The notes under the pieces: generated by a model
The model's database searches: none
Seen by the model: only the letters and a program-made list of their open reading frames with translations
Told to the model about the DNA's origin: nothing
Source: Lujinxingia vulgaris
GTDB taxonomy: Bacteria > Myxococcota_A > Bradymonadia > Bradymonadales > Bradymonadaceae
Reading direction: 5' to 3'
DNA length: 64,000 bases
Assembly (NCBI RefSeq): GCF_007997005.1
Contig: NZ_VOSL01000049.1
Coordinates: 1-64,000 of the forward strand
Shown here: piece after piece, positions 8,824 to 18,553 of the stretch
How positions within the stretch are numbered: the first letter of the stretch is position 1
Layout: each line of letters opens with the position of its first letter
Made by a program: the position numbers and the translations under genes

Positions 8824-9218
8824 CCTCACTCCCTGCGCGCGAGTCTCATCCGAAGCCCGTACTCCGGTCCATCGCTCGATCATACTGCAAGCGGCGCGCC
8901 ACACTCGCCCGGCGCCCCGCGCGCCAGACCTAACCACTCTCACGGCGTTACGAATCCCTACGGCTCCATCTTTGCTTTGCGCATTTTCTGCGCATAAGCT
9001 GAGCCACACGCACTTTTTGCACGCCCTGAGGTCCATGTAAAACTCTCAAGGTACCCCACGCACCTTTTTCGCCGCGTCTTTTCGCCACATCGCGCCGCTG
9101 GCACGTAACTTGATAAGCCATGCGCACGTAGCCGCCGGGCCGTTCACGCGTCCGGTTCTGATGCCGTGGCAACGACGAGATGCCTTTCCCCCCTAAATGT
9201 TGAGTCCCAGGAGGTCCC
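8824..9218. other. 395-bp divergent regulatory region between SafE-like gene and cco operon
   Basis: No convincing gene. It should hold promoters for both directions. The plus side contains a sigma-54-like site at 9099-9114 and an AGGAGG ribosome binding site at 9209-9214. No complete FNR/Anr palindrome was found, only a TTGAT half site. Confidence 0.6.
9099..9114 (+). promoter_or_regulatory. Candidate sigma-54-type promoter upstream of ccoNO
   Basis: The sequence TGGCACG-TAAC-TTGAT matches the -24 element exactly, with correct N4 spacing to a -12 element TTGAT (consensus TTGCA/T). The -12 GC doublet is GA here, which weakens the call. It lies about 105 nt before the ccoNO start. Confidence 0.35.
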
Positions 9219-11471
9219 GTGACTCGAGCGCCATCCCCCCAACAACCCGCTCAAGTGCTTGCCCCGGCAGCCACCGAGCGCATTCGCTACGATGATCGCA
9301 TCGTTCGGATGTTCGTCATCGCCACCGTCGCCTGGGGCATCATCGGCATGCTCGTCGGCGTCATCTTAGCCCTGCAGCTGGCCTACTTCCCGGCCAATGA
9401 GCTCGGCAAGTACTTCACCTTCGGGAGGCTGCGCCCGCTGCACACCAACGCGGTGATCTTTGCCTTTGCCGGAAACGCCATCTTCGCGGCGGTCTATTAT
9501 TCGACCCAGCGGCTGGTGAAAGCCCGCATGTTCAGCGACCTGATGAGCAAGCTCCATTTCTGGGGCTGGCAGGCCATCATTGTGGCTGCCGCCATCACGC
9601 TGCCAATGGGCTTTACCCAGACCAAAGAATACGCCGAGTTGGAGTGGCCCATCGCGCTCGCCATCACGGTGGTGTGGGTGATCTTTGCGGCCAACTTCTT
9701 CATGACGCTCAAACACCGCCGCGAAAAACACCTCTACGTGGCGATCTGGTTCTACATCGCCACCATCGTGACGGTGGCCGTGCTTCACATCGTCAACAAC
9801 CTGGCCATCCCGGTGGGGCTCTTTAAGAGCTACTCGATCTTTGCCGGCGTGCAGGACGCGATGATCCAGTGGTGGTACGGCCACAACGCGGTGGCGTTTG
9901 TGCTCACGACCCCCTTCCTGGGCCTGATGTATTACTTCTTGCCCAAGGCGGCCAACCGCCCGATCTACTCGTACAAGCTCTCCATTCTGCACTTCTGGTC
10001 GCTGGTCTTCATCTACATCTGGGCCGGTCCGCACCACCTCCACTACACCTCGCTTCCCCAGTGGGCCTCCACCCTGGGGATGGTCTTCTCGATCATGCTC
10101 TGGATGCCCAGCTGGGGCGGCATGATCAACGGGCTTTTCACCCTGCGCGGCGCCTGGGACAAGGTGCGCACCGACCCTGTTCTGAAGTTCTTTGTGGTCG
10201 GCATCACCTTCTACGGCATGGCCACCTTTGAGGGCCCGCTGATGAGCGTGAAGCTCGTCAACTCGCTGAGCCACTACACCGACTGGACCATCGCCCACGT
10301 TCACGCCGCCGCGCTCGGCTGGAACGGCTTTATGACCTTCGGGATGATCTACTGGCTCGCCCCGCGTCTCTGGCAGACCAAACTTCACTCCACCCGCCTG
10401 GCCAACGCCCACTTCTGGCTGGCGACGGTCGGCATCCTTCTTTACATCGTGGCGATGTACAGCGCCGGCATCACCCAGGGGCTGATGTGGCGCGCCTTCG
10501 ATGAGACCGGGCGCCTGATGTACCCGGACTTCATGGAGACGGTCGTCGCGATTGTGCCCATGTACTGGGTGCGACTGATCGGTGGCTCGATCTACCTCTT
10601 CGCCACCTGCCTGGGCGGCTACAACCTGATCATGACCGCGCGCACCGCGCCCAAAACCCTCGAAGATCCCGAGGCGATTGTGCCCGCCGCGCTCCCCGCG
10701 CCGAAGACCAAAAGCACTCCTGTCAAAGCTCGGACCGCCGGCGAGCAGGCCAACATCGACGAAGCGCTCTTCAGCATTCAGGAGAAACTCAAGGGGGGTT
10801 GGCACCGCCTGCTTGAGGGCTGGCCGCTGGTCTTCACCATCCTGACCACGGTGGCCATCCTGGTGGGCTCGATCATCGAGATCGTGCCGATGCTGCTCAT
10901 CCGCTCCTCGGTGCCGACCATCGCCGCCGTCGAGCCTTATACCCCGCTGGAGCTTGAGGGGCGCGATATTTACATCGCCGAGGGCTGCCACACCTGCCAC
11001 TCCCAGCAGGTCCGCCCGATGGTCGATGAGATCGAGCGTTATGGCGAGTACTCCAAGCCTGGCGAGGGCGTCTACGACCACCCCTTCCTCTGGGGCTCCA
11101 AGCGCACCGGGCCGGATCTTGCGCGAGTGGGCGGCAAGTACAACCACTTCTGGCACTACCGCCACATGATCGACCCCCGCTCGACCAACACCCGCTCGAT
11201 CATGCCCGCCTACCCCTGGCTGGAGACCGATGAGCTCGACCTCTCCCAGACCCAGAAGAAGATCGAAACCATGATCTTCTTAGGCGTGCCCTATACCCCC
11301 GAGCAGGCCGAGAGCGCTGTGGAAGACGCCCGCGCCCAGGCCTCCCAGATCGCGCAAGAATTGCATGAGCAGGGCGGGCCGGCCGGTCTTCACGACCGCG
11401 ACCTCATCGCGCTCATCGCCTACCTGCAGCGCCTGGGCACCGACATCTCCAACGCCGAAGGAGCCAACTGA
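9219..11471 (+). CDS. ccoNO: Fused cbb3-type cytochrome c oxidase subunits I and II (CcoN-CcoO)
   Basis: Terminal high-affinity haem-copper oxidase: catalytic subunit and monohaem cytochrome c subunit in one 750-residue chain. Residues about 25-480 are CcoN with the expected ligands: His75 (low-spin haem b), His222 and His272/His273 (CuB), and HVH at 360-362 (haems b3/b). A Pro/Lys linker follows at about 485-515. Residues about 535-745 are CcoO, with one membrane anchor, CHTCH at 590-594 for haem c, and probable axial Met662. The GTG start follows AGGAGG (9209-9214). First gene of the cco operon; ccoQ starts within its stop codon. CcoNO fusions are known in some lineages. Confidence 0.96.
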   Translation: MTRAPSPQQPAQVLAPAATERIRYDDRIVRMFVIATVAWGIIGMLVGVILALQLAYFPANELGKYFTFGRLRPLHTNAVIFAFAGNAIFAAVYYSTQRLVKARMFSDLMSKLHFWGWQAIIVAAAITLPMGFTQTKEYAELEWPIALAITVVWVIFAANFFMTLKHRREKHLYVAIWFYIATIVTVAVLHIVNNLAIPVGLFKSYSIFAGVQDAMIQWWYGHNAVAFVLTTPFLGLMYYFLPKAANRPIYSYKLSILHFWSLVFIYIWAGPHHLHYTSLPQWASTLGMVFSIMLWMPSWGGMINGLFTLRGAWDKVRTDPVLKFFVVGITFYGMATFEGPLMSVKLVNSLSHYTDWTIAHVHAAALGWNGFMTFGMIYWLAPRLWQTKLHSTRLANAHFWLATVGILLYIVAMYSAGITQGLMWRAFDETGRLMYPDFMETVVAIVPMYWVRLIGGSIYLFATCLGGYNLIMTARTAPKTLEDPEAIVPAALPAPKTKSTPVKARTAGEQANIDEALFSIQEKLKGGWHRLLEGWPLVFTILTTVAILVGSIIEIVPMLLIRSSVPTIAAVEPYTPLELEGRDIYIAEGCHTCHSQQVRPMVDEIERYGEYSKPGEGVYDHPFLWGSKRTGPDLARVGGKYNHFWHYRHMIDPRSTNTRSIMPAYPWLETDELDLSQTQKKIETMIFLGVPYTPEQAESAVEDARAQASQIAQELHEQGGPAGLHDRDLIALIAYLQRLGTDISNAEGAN

Positions 11472-11656
11472 TGCGACGTGAGATCATGGAAGCCGCCGGC
11501 CTGGAAGCTTTTGCCGAGGTCGGCCTCATCCTCTTTCTTATCGCCTTTGCGCTGATCGTGCTGCGGGCCCTCTTCGCTCACAAAGAAGAGCTCCACCACG
11601 CCCAAAACCTCCCCCTGGAGGACGGCACCCTCAACGGCCAGGAGTCCAAGCCATGA
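11471..11656 (+). CDS. ccoQ: Small CcoQ-like cbb3 oxidase subunit
   Basis: 61 residues with one membrane helix (about residues 15-36, LILFLIAFALIVLRALF) and a short polar tail, in the usual ccoQ position between ccoO and ccoP. CcoQ helps cbb3 assembly and stability. Its ATG overlaps the ccoNO stop (TGATG), indicating translational coupling. Sequence identity within this family is low, so the call rests on size, topology and position. Confidence 0.8.
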   Translation: MRREIMEAAGLEAFAEVGLILFLIAFALIVLRALFAHKEELHHAQNLPLEDGTLNGQESKP

Positions 11657-12189
11657 GTGACATCACCCCCCAGAGCTCTACCGCTGAACAGGATGTGCTC
11701 CTGGACCACGACTACGACGGCATCCAGGAGTACGACAACCCGATGCCCGGCTGGTGGCTGGCGATCTTCTACGTGACGATTGTCTGGTCGATCTTCTACA
11801 TGGTCGCCCTGGGCCTGGACTTCATCGATGGCTACGACGCCCAGTTAGCCCAGGCTTCGCGCCAGCTCGAGACCACGCGCAACGCCTTTGCGGCGGCCAC
11901 CCCGCCGGTCGACGAGGCGATGCTCAGCGCGCTGCTTGACGACGCCGACGCGCTGGCCCGGGGCGCGGAGGTCTACGCCGGCACCTGCGCCCCCTGTCAC
12001 GGCGCCAACCACGAGGGCGGAGTCGGCCCGGTACTCACCGATGAGGAGTGGATTCACGGCGGCACGCTGCCCGAGATCTACGCCACCATCCGCGACGGTG
12101 TGCCCGAAAACGGCATGCCCCCCTGGGGGCCGGTGCTGCGTCAGGAAGACGTCGCCGCGCTGACCGCCTACATCACCTCGCTGCAATAA
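11653..12189 (+). CDS. ccoP: cbb3 oxidase cytochrome c subunit CcoP, short single-haem form
   Basis: Membrane-anchored cytochrome c that feeds electrons to CcoO/CcoN. Residues 1-30 contain the CcoP N-terminal signature ('DGIQEYDNPMPGWW'), followed by one helix (about 33-56), then a single cytochrome c domain with CAPCH at 112-116 and Met in GMPPWG. At 178 residues it has one haem site, whereas typical CcoP is about 290-310 residues and dihaem. It overlaps ccoQ by 4 nt. No broken remnant of a second haem domain follows the stop. Confidence 0.93.
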   Translation: MSDITPQSSTAEQDVLLDHDYDGIQEYDNPMPGWWLAIFYVTIVWSIFYMVALGLDFIDGYDAQLAQASRQLETTRNAFAAATPPVDEAMLSALLDDADALARGAEVYAGTCAPCHGANHEGGVGPVLTDEEWIHGGTLPEIYATIRDGVPENGMPPWGPVLRQEDVAALTAYITSLQ

Positions 12190-12195
12190 CCCCTG

Positions 12196-12230
12196 GGCCC
12201 GGCACGCGGCATTGCTCCCCGTGCCGGGCC
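12196..12230 (+). other. Intercistronic GC-rich stem-loop between ccoP and ccoG
   Basis: An 11-bp perfect stem (12196-12206 with 12220-12230) with a 13-nt loop starts seven bases after the ccoP stop. No T-run follows, so it is not a standard intrinsic terminator. It may stabilise or process the oxidase part of the message. Confidence 0.65.
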
Positions 12231-12259
12231 TCCCCCTCTCGTCGACGACGAGGTCTTTG

Positions 12260-13693
12260 ATGAGCACCCCTCCCATTCTCGAATCCCCCGACGCCGTCCT
12301 CTCCACCATGGACAAGGACGGCTCTCGCCGCTGGATCTACCCCACTTTGAGCCCGGGCCGCTTTCTCAACGCCCGGCGCGTGGTGGGCTTTGTGCTCATC
12401 GCGTTTTTTGTGGTGCTGCCCTGGATCAAGATCGCCGACAAACCGGCGATCTTTCTCAATATCACCGGCGGGGAGTTCACCTTCTTCGGGCTGACGCTGC
12501 ACTCGACCGACACGGTGCTGCTGATGCTCTTTATGCTCATCATCCTTTTGAGCGTCTTCTTCTTTACGGCGCTCTTCGGGCGCGTGTGGTGCGGGTGGGG
12601 GTGTCCGCAGACGGTGTATCTGGAGCTTGTGTTTCGCCCGATTGAGCGGCTCATCGAAGGCAAAGAAAGCGCGCGCCGAAGGCGCGACGCCGGGCCCATG
12701 ACCCCGGAGAAGTTCGCTCGCAAAGCGGTCAAGCTGGCCGTCTTCACGCTGATCTCGCTCTTTCTGGCGCACACCTTTGTGGCTTACTTCGTGAGCTGGC
12801 CCGAGCTCCTGCGCTGGATGACCTTGAGCCCGGCCCAGCACCCCGGCTACTTCGCCACGATGGCCATCACCACCGCCCTGGTGCTCTTTGACTTCGGGTA
12901 CTTTCGCGAGCAGATGTGCACCATCGCCTGCCCCTACGCGCGCTTTCAGTCGGTGCTGATGGACCGCGACTCGCTCATCGTCAGCTACGACCCGGGGCGC
13001 GGCGAGCCCCGCGGGCGCCGGCTCAGGTCGAAAGGTCCCATCGATCTGGAGAATCCGCAGGCGCGCCTGGGCGACTGCATCGACTGCGGGGCGTGTGTGC
13101 GCACCTGCCCCACCGGCATCGACATCCGCGACGGCCTGCAGATGGAGTGCGTCTCGTGCACCCAGTGCGTCGACGCCTGCGACGCGATCATGGACGCCAT
13201 CGACAAGCCCCGCGGGCTGATCCGCTACACCTCCGAGAACGCCATTGAGAACAAGCCGACCCGTGTGCTGCGCCCGCGCCTGATGGCCTACGGCGTAGCG
13301 CTGGTGGTGCTCAGCACGCTCTTTGTGGCGCTCATCGGCCAGCGCCAGCCCCTGGAGGTTGACATCGGGCGGATGCCCGGACCGGCCTTCACAGAAACGG
13401 CCGACGGCCAGATCGCCAACCGCCTGCGCATTCGTCTACGCAACCGCACCGGCGACGATCGCCAGGCCACCCTGCGCGTCACCGAGCCCGAGGGCGCAAG
13501 CGTGCGCGTGGTCGGCCCGCAGACCATCGCGCTTGAGGCTGGCGAGCTGACCCGCGTGGAGGTCTGGACGACCGCCCCGCCGGCATCCTTGCCCGGCGGC
13601 TCAGCCACCGCCACCTTTGAGATCCTCATCGAGGGCGAGCCCTGGGCCACCTCGAGCTTCCCGCTTTTGGGACCCACCTCCCCTGGAGACTGA
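12260..13693 (+). CDS. ccoG: Cytochrome c oxidase accessory protein CcoG (FixG/RdxA)
   Basis: Polyferredoxin-like inner-membrane protein (477 residues) needed for cbb3 assembly; CcoG is implicated in Cu(II) reduction. Several N-terminal helices lead to CGWGCPQTVYLELVF, then two 4Fe-4S motifs, CIDCGACVRTCP and CVSCTQCVDAC, at residues about 275-315. A last helix and a C-terminal Ig-like domain follow. The start is ATG 12260 with GAGGT upstream; a longer frame to 12212 lacks support. It leads the maturation half of the operon. Confidence 0.95.
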   Translation: MSTPPILESPDAVLSTMDKDGSRRWIYPTLSPGRFLNARRVVGFVLIAFFVVLPWIKIADKPAIFLNITGGEFTFFGLTLHSTDTVLLMLFMLIILLSVFFFTALFGRVWCGWGCPQTVYLELVFRPIERLIEGKESARRRRDAGPMTPEKFARKAVKLAVFTLISLFLAHTFVAYFVSWPELLRWMTLSPAQHPGYFATMAITTALVLFDFGYFREQMCTIACPYARFQSVLMDRDSLIVSYDPGRGEPRGRRLRSKGPIDLENPQARLGDCIDCGACVRTCPTGIDIRDGLQMECVSCTQCVDACDAIMDAIDKPRGLIRYTSENAIENKPTRVLRPRLMAYGVALVVLSTLFVALIGQRQPLEVDIGRMPGPAFTETADGQIANRLRIRLRNRTGDDRQATLRVTEPEGASVRVVGPQTIALEAGELTRVEVWTTAPPASLPGGSATATFEILIEGEPWATSSFPLLGPTSPGD

Positions 13694-13694
13694 T

Positions 13695-14168
13695 ATGCTC
13701 TCGATCCCCTCACACATCTTCTGGCCGGGTTTTATCATCGCGATCCTGGGCATCTGCATGGGCTCAGGCATGTCGATCATCGTGGCCTCCGCCTCCGATG
13801 GCGGCCCGCGCATCGTGCCCGACTACTATGAGAAAGCGGTGGCCTGGGATGAGACCGTGGCCACCGACGAGGCCTCGCGTGAGCTGGGATGGACGGTGGC
13901 CTTGAGCGTCAACGACGAGCGCGCCGAAGTCGCCGTACGCGACCGCCAGGGCCAACCTCTTACGCTCAGCGGCAGCGCGAGCTTTCGGTTGGCCTCCGAC
14001 GTAGAGCCCCGCGCCACCGTGCCTCTTATCGCCCGCCCCGACGGCCAGCCCGGCCACTACATTCTTGCGGACGCCCCGCTTGCGCCGGGCGTCTGGGATG
14101 TGACGCTGCATCTTCAGAGCGGTGAGACCACCTACGAGCGCACCCACCGGGTGGAGAGGTCCCCATGA
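13695..14168 (+). CDS. ccoH: FixH/CcoH family cbb3 assembly protein
   Basis: 157 residues: one N-terminal membrane helix (about 8-30) followed by a periplasmic beta-rich domain of FixH type, with the 'DYYEKAVAWDE' segment after the helix. CcoH associates with the oxidase during assembly. It starts one base after the ccoG stop and ends overlapping ccoI by 4 nt (ATGA), so it is translationally coupled with both. Confidence 0.9.
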   Translation: MLSIPSHIFWPGFIIAILGICMGSGMSIIVASASDGGPRIVPDYYEKAVAWDETVATDEASRELGWTVALSVNDERAEVAVRDRQGQPLTLSGSASFRLASDVEPRATVPLIARPDGQPGHYILADAPLAPGVWDVTLHLQSGETTYERTHRVERSP

Positions 14169-16753
14169 CCCAACCTTCGTCGGTCCCCTGCGCGCACTGC
14201 GGGCTGCCGGCACCGCCGCCCCCCGCGGGCGCGCCCGAAGATGCCCCGAGCTTCTGCTGCGTGGGCTGCCACTCCGTCTACCTGGCCTTGCACGAGTCCG
14301 GGCTCGATAGCTTTTATCAGCTTCGCGACACCTGGAGCAGCGATCCGCAGCCGGCGCAGGCCCCCGAGGCGGCCGCCGAGCTTGCGCCCCTGCTCGACTC
14401 GGAGGCCTTCTTAAACGAGCACGCCCGCGCGCACGACGACGGCAGCTTAAGCGCAAAACTGCACCTCGAAGGGGTGCATTGCGCCGGGTGTGTCTGGCTC
14501 ATTGAGCGCCTCCCCGAGCTTATCGACGGGGTGTTGAGCGCGCGCCTGGATCTGACCCGCGGGCTGCTCTCGCTGCGCTGGGACCCGGCGCAGGTGCGCC
14601 TCTCGCAGGTCGGCCAGGCGCTGGCGCGTTTTGGCTACCGCGCCCACCCGCTTCGCGCCGACCAGCGCGAGGTCCGCAACCAGGGCTTAGGTCGCCTGCT
14701 CACCCGGGTGGGCATCAGCTGGGCGGTGGCGATGAACGTGATGATCTTTGCCATCGCCGAATACGCGGGTCTCAGCGCCCTCTCGGATGTCGGGCTGCAC
14801 ACCACGATGCGCTGGCTGAGCTTAGGCTTGAGCGTGGTGGCGATGTTCGTCGGGGGCTCGATCTTTTTTCGCCGCGCCTGGGCGTCATTGCGCGCAGCGT
14901 TTGCACAGAAGTTGAGCAGCGGCCTCACCCACCTCTCCATCGACGTGCCCATCGCCCTGGGCATCGGCGTGGGCTGGATTCACTCGGTCTACAACACGGT
15001 CTGGGGTCAGGGCGACGTATGGTTCGACTCGCTCACCGTGCTCATCGCCGCTCTGCTCAGCGCGCGTTATCTGCAACTTCGGGGTAACGCGCGCGCCGCC
15101 GATGCCGCCGAGCGCCTCTACGCGCTGCTCCCGCGCAGCGCGCGCTTGCTTCGCCGCGCCGACGAGCCCACCTCCCAGCTCCGAGAGCGCGCCGAAGCCG
15201 TGCTCGCCACCTCCCTGCGTCCGGGCGACCTCATCGAGGTGCGCACCGGCGATGTCGTGGCCGCCGACGGTGTCGTCACCCTCGGCCGCAGCGAAGTGCT
15301 GCGCGCGCTGCTCACCGGCGAGTCACGACCGGAGAAGATCGCCCCGGGACAGGTGATCGAGGCCGGGGTGACCAACCTCGGCGCCCTCTTGCACGTCGAG
15401 GTGCGCGCCACCGCCGAAGAGACCCGCGTGGGCAAACTCCTGCGCTGGATCGAAGATCACAAAAGCCAGCGCGCCCCCATCGTGCAGCTCGCTGACCGTC
15501 TGGGCGGCATCTTCGTGCTCGCCGTGCTGGGCGCCGCCCTGCTCACCGCCATCGTGTGGGCCTTTGTGGAGCCCTCCCGCGCCATCCCCAACGCCGTAGC
15601 GCTCCTGGTGATCTCGTGCCCCTGCGCGCTGGGCATGGCCACGCCGCTCGCGATGAGCGTGGGCGCCGGGCGCGCCGCGCGCCGCGGCGTGCACATCAAA
15701 AATGACGACGTGATCGAGGCCCTCGACCACCTCACCGACCTGATCTTCGACAAGACCGGCACGCTCACCGTCGGCCAGCCCACCATCGCCGCCATCGAGG
15801 GCGACGAGGAGGCGCTGCACCTTGCCAGCGCGCTGGAGTCGCACTCCAGCCACCCGCTGGCGCGCGCGCTGGTGGCGGCCGCCCCGCCGCAGGCCGGCTT
15901 CGCGCCGCTTCCCACCCGCGAGGTCGAAGAACACACCGGGCGCGGCATCACAGGCCGGGTCGGCGAGCACCGCGTGGCGGTGGGCCGCCCCGACTGGCAA
16001 CTTCCCGAGGATCATCGCTGGCGCGCCCGCACCTCGGAGTTCGCCGCCCGGGGACTTACCCCCCTGGTGGTGATGGTCGATGAGGAGCCGCGCTTGCTCC
16101 TGGGGCTTGGCGACCGCCTGCGCCCGGGCGCCGCCGAGCTTGTGGCCCGCTTAGGTCAACGTGGCGTGCGGGTGCATCTGATCTCCGGCGATCACCCGGA
16201 GCTTGTGGCCCGCGTCGGCGACGAGCTGGGAATCGAGCCCTCACGCATCCGCGGCGGCGCAAGCCCCGAAGATAAAGTCGCCCTCATCGAAGCGCTTCGC
16301 AACGACTGCCCCGAGGCCACCGTCGCGATGATCGGCGACGGCGTCAACGACGCCGCCGCGCTGCAGGCCGCCCACGTCGGCGTGGCCGTCTACGGCGGGT
16401 CGGAGGCCAGCCTCCAGGCCGCCGACATCTTCCTGATGCGCCAGGGCCTGACCCCCGTCGATGATCTTCTCGACGGCGCCAACACCATCATGCGCACCGT
16501 GCGCCGCAACCTCATCGGCTCGGGGATCTACAACGTCTTCGGCGTGAGCCTGGCCGCCCTCGGGCTGGTCTCCCCCCTTGTAGCCGCGCTGCTCATGCCG
16601 ATAAGCTCGCTGGCGGTGGTCGCCTCGTCGCTCTCGCAACGATCGTTTGAACCCCGCGCCCCCAAAAGCGAAACCACAGCGCCGAGCGCGGCATCACACC
16701 CCTCGCCATCCTCTCACGCTCCCTCCCCTCGTGCCCGGGAGTCTGCCGCATGA
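14165..16753 (+). CDS. ccoI: Copper-translocating P-type ATPase CcoI/FixI
   Basis: P1B-type ATPase that supplies copper for the CcoN CuB site. In the 862 residues: a Cys-rich N-terminus with CAHC and CCVGC (about 9-35), an HMA domain with CAGC at 106-109, TGES at 384-387 (actuator), the membrane ion site CPC at 485-487, phosphorylation motif DKTGT with Asp529, and [10 protein letters not shown] near the end. The last ~40 residues are a Ser/Pro-rich tail. It overlaps ccoH at its start and ccoS at its stop by 4 nt each. Confidence 0.96.
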   Translation: MTQPSSVPCAHCGLPAPPPPAGAPEDAPSFCCVGCHSVYLALHESGLDSFYQLRDTWSSDPQPAQAPEAAAELAPLLDSEAFLNEHARAHDDGSLSAKLHLEGVHCAGCVWLIERLPELIDGVLSARLDLTRGLLSLRWDPAQVRLSQVGQALARFGYRAHPLRADQREVRNQGLGRLLTRVGISWAVAMNVMIFAIAEYAGLSALSDVGLHTTMRWLSLGLSVVAMFVGGSIFFRRAWASLRAAFAQKLSSGLTHLSIDVPIALGIGVGWIHSVYNTVWGQGDVWFDSLTVLIAALLSARYLQLRGNARAADAAERLYALLPRSARLLRRADEPTSQLRERAEAVLATSLRPGDLIEVRTGDVVAADGVVTLGRSEVLRALLTGESRPEKIAPGQVIEAGVTNLGALLHVEVRATAEETRVGKLLRWIEDHKSQRAPIVQLADRLGGIFVLAVLGAALLTAIVWAFVEPSRAIPNAVALLVISCPCALGMATPLAMSVGAGRAARRGVHIKNDDVIEALDHLTDLIFDKTGTLTVGQPTIAAIEGDEEALHLASALESHSSHPLARALVAAAPPQAGFAPLPTREVEEHTGRGITGRVGEHRVAVGRPDWQLPEDHRWRARTSEFAARGLTPLVVMVDEEPRLLLGLGDRLRPGAAELVARLGQRGVRVHLISGDHPELVARVGDELGIEPSRIRGGASPEDKVALIEALRNDCPEATVAMIGDGVNDAAALQAAHVGVAVYGGSEASLQAADIFLMRQGLTPVDDLLDGANTIMRTVRRNLIGSGIYNVFGVSLAALGLVSPLVAALLMPISSLAVVASSLSQRSFEPRAPKSETTAPSAASHPSPSSHAPSPRARESAA

Positions 16754-16908
16754 ACATCCTCTACCTGCTCATCCCCCTGGCGCTCGTGCTCACGCTGAGC
16801 TCGGTGGCCGCGTTTATCTGGGCGGTGCGTCGAGGCCAGCTCGATGACCTCGACACCCCCGCGCTCCGACCGCTGCTCGACGACGAGCCGGAGCCCCCCC
16901 GGCGTTAA
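16750..16908 (+). CDS. ccoS: cbb3 oxidase maturation protein CcoS
   Basis: A 52-residue protein starting [10 protein letters not shown], with one helix (about residues 4-25) followed by a short polar tail containing the typical FixS-like '[15 protein letters not shown]'. CcoS is required for haem/copper insertion into cbb3 oxidase. Its ATG overlaps the ccoI stop (ATGA), and it is the last gene of the operon. The TAA lies inside the 3' end of the convergent TPR gene (4-nt overlap). Confidence 0.93.
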   Translation: MNILYLLIPLALVLTLSSVAAFIWAVRRGQLDDLDTPALRPLLDDEPEPPRR

Positions 16909-17390
16909 CCCTCCAGCTGCTCCCGAAGATCGGCCTCGATCTTGCGCGCCGCCCGCTGAATCACCTCGAGCTGCGCACCGGCCCGACGCGTGAGCGTGTC
17001 ATGCTCCTCGGGTGACTTCTCTGGATCGTAGCCCATCTCAAAGACCGCCCGCAGCACATCGACGCCCTCCGGCACCTTACCCGCCAGCACCAGGCACTCG
17101 CCAAGGTTCACCAGCGTGTTGCGATCGCTGCTGTCGATCTCAGCGGCCTGCTGCAACGACTCCAACGCCTTCAAGAGCCGCCCCTGACGCCGGTACACCA
17201 CCCCCAATAGCGCGTGCGCCCAGGCCATCGCCGGGCGCATCTTGATCAACTTTCCGAGCACCTCTTCGGCGCGCCCGAGCTCGCCCTTTTTATAAAAACG
17301 CCTGGCCAACTCCTGGGTCTGCGCGGCCACCAGATCGGGCGCCGCCTGCCAGGCCTGCGCCGTTTCACTCGTGTTCTGTTGCTCAGTCAT
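16905..17390 (-). CDS. SycD/LcrH-like TPR protein
   Basis: 161 residues composed almost wholly of tetratricopeptide repeats: about 26-59 ([19 protein letters not shown]), 60-93 ([20 protein letters not shown]) and 94-128 ([21 protein letters not shown]). Length, three-repeat layout and the 'LGxxYxxxGxxxxAxxxxxxA...NLGECLxxxG' pattern closely parallel class II type III secretion chaperones. No catalytic motif. The ATG at 17390 has AGAGGAG upstream. It lies 56 nt downstream of the glycine-rich protein on the same strand, as expected for a chaperone and client. No secretion genes are in the window. A general TPR scaffold is the alternative. Confidence 0.75.
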   Translation of the reverse strand: MTEQQNTSETAQAWQAAPDLVAAQTQELARRFYKKGELGRAEEVLGKLIKMRPAMAWAHALLGVVYRRQGRLLKALESLQQAAEIDSSDRNTLVNLGECLVLAGKVPEGVDVLRAVFEMGYDPEKSPEEHDTLTRRAGAQLEVIQRAARKIEADLREQLEG

Positions 17391-17446
17391 GATGCAATCT
17401 CCTCTGGAATCCACATGCAAAAAAGGGGGGTTAAGGTCGTCGACGC

Positions 17447-18553
17447 TCAGGCCCGCAAAAAGGCGCCCATCATGTCCGAGACGGTGCGCGAGAGGTTGAG
17501 CCCGTCGAGCTGACCCAGCAGGCCCATCACATCACCGAGCACACCCTGGTCGAGCCCGCCCATATCGAGCAGCCCGCGCATCGTCTCGAGCGCCTCGTGG
17601 GTGACCTGTTGCAGCTGGGTCTGGGCCGCGTCGGTGAGCCCGCTGCTCATGCTCTGCGCCCGGTCCATGAGCATGGCGTGGGCCTGCTCAAAGATCTGCG
17701 TGCCCAGCGAGCGCACATCCCCGCGGGCGCCTCCCATCTGGCGCATCACCTGCTCCAGTGCCTGGCCCAGCGCGTCTTTAACCTCCCCGTTGGCCTCCCC
17801 CAGCCCGCCGGTCAGATCGCCCAGCGTATCAAAGGCCCCGTCAAACATGCCGACCAGCTGGGGGATGTTCTCCAGAAGTCCGGCGCCGGTCTTCACCGCG
17901 TTGACCACATCCATCGCCGTGCGGCCGTACTCCATCACCGAGCCCGCCTGACTCGCCAGTCCGCCGAGTTGGCCGAGGTTCGCAAACATCCCGGCGCCTC
18001 CCCCGAGGCTTCCCAGGCTCCCCAGCACGCCCGCGCCGCCCCCGCCGGCCAGCAACCCTGCGCCACCGGCGCCGCCGGTCGCCACGGTTAGCCCGACCTT
18101 GGTCACGATCGGACCCGCAACTTCATAAAACATCCCCGTCACATCGCTTGCGGAGCGGCAGAATCCGGCGATCTCTTCACCGCCACAGGCCTCGGCCACA
18201 TGACCGGCCACCTTCAGACCATTCTCGATGCCGCCGGCAACATTGAATGTTCCGAAGTCCACCGCCGCCCCGGCCACATCGCCCACCCAGTCCGGCAGAC
18301 CCAGTCCGTCGAGCGCCTCGTTGGCCGCCGAGCCCAGGCTCATCTTCCCCTTAAAGACGTCCCCGATCAGGTCCAGAAACCCGCCGGACTCCTCCTTTAC
18401 CCCGATCTCCACGCTGTCGCTCTCAAAGAGCCCTCCCAGCGCATCGATCCCGTCCCCGCCGACATCACCCACGGCATCCATCACCGACCCGGCGGCTTTT
18501 CCAATATCGCTGATCGCGTCCGCGGCGTTGCTCAGCACGCTCGAAAGATTCAT
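17447..18553 (-). CDS. Glycine-rich amphipathic protein, possible client of the TPR protein
   Basis: 368 residues, not assigned to a family. No N-terminal signal peptide. Residues 1-60 alternate small and hydrophobic residues (SNAADAISDIGKAAGSVMDA). Residues about 145-190 form a Gly/Ala/Leu-rich hydrophobic core, and the C-terminal ~120 residues are helical with spaced Gln/Met/Leu. A small hydrophobic core flanked by amphipathic helices, next to a SycD-like gene, resembles type III translocators or self-assembling secreted proteins. That is inference only. ATG 18553 has GAGGG upstream. It probably forms an operon with the TPR gene. Confidence 0.65.
   Translation of the reverse strand: MNLSSVLSNAADAISDIGKAAGSVMDAVGDVGGDGIDALGGLFESDSVEIGVKEESGGFLDLIGDVFKGKMSLGSAANEALDGLGLPDWVGDVAGAAVDFGTFNVAGGIENGLKVAGHVAEACGGEEIAGFCRSASDVTGMFYEVAGPIVTKVGLTVATGGAGGAGLLAGGGGAGVLGSLGSLGGGAGMFANLGQLGGLASQAGSVMEYGRTAMDVVNAVKTGAGLLENIPQLVGMFDGAFDTLGDLTGGLGEANGEVKDALGQALEQVMRQMGGARGDVRSLGTQIFEQAHAMLMDRAQSMSSGLTDAAQTQLQQVTHEALETMRGLLDMGGLDQGVLGDVMGLLGQLDGLNLSRTVSDMMGAFLRA

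Noticed and set aside
8824-9036. N-terminal extension of the SafE-like protein to 9036
   Set aside because: The extra residues lack membrane or family features, and a good ribosome binding site is present at ATG 8823.
9110-9124. Possible FNR/Anr box upstream of ccoNO
   Set aside because: Only the left half TTGAT is present; the right half ATCAA is missing.
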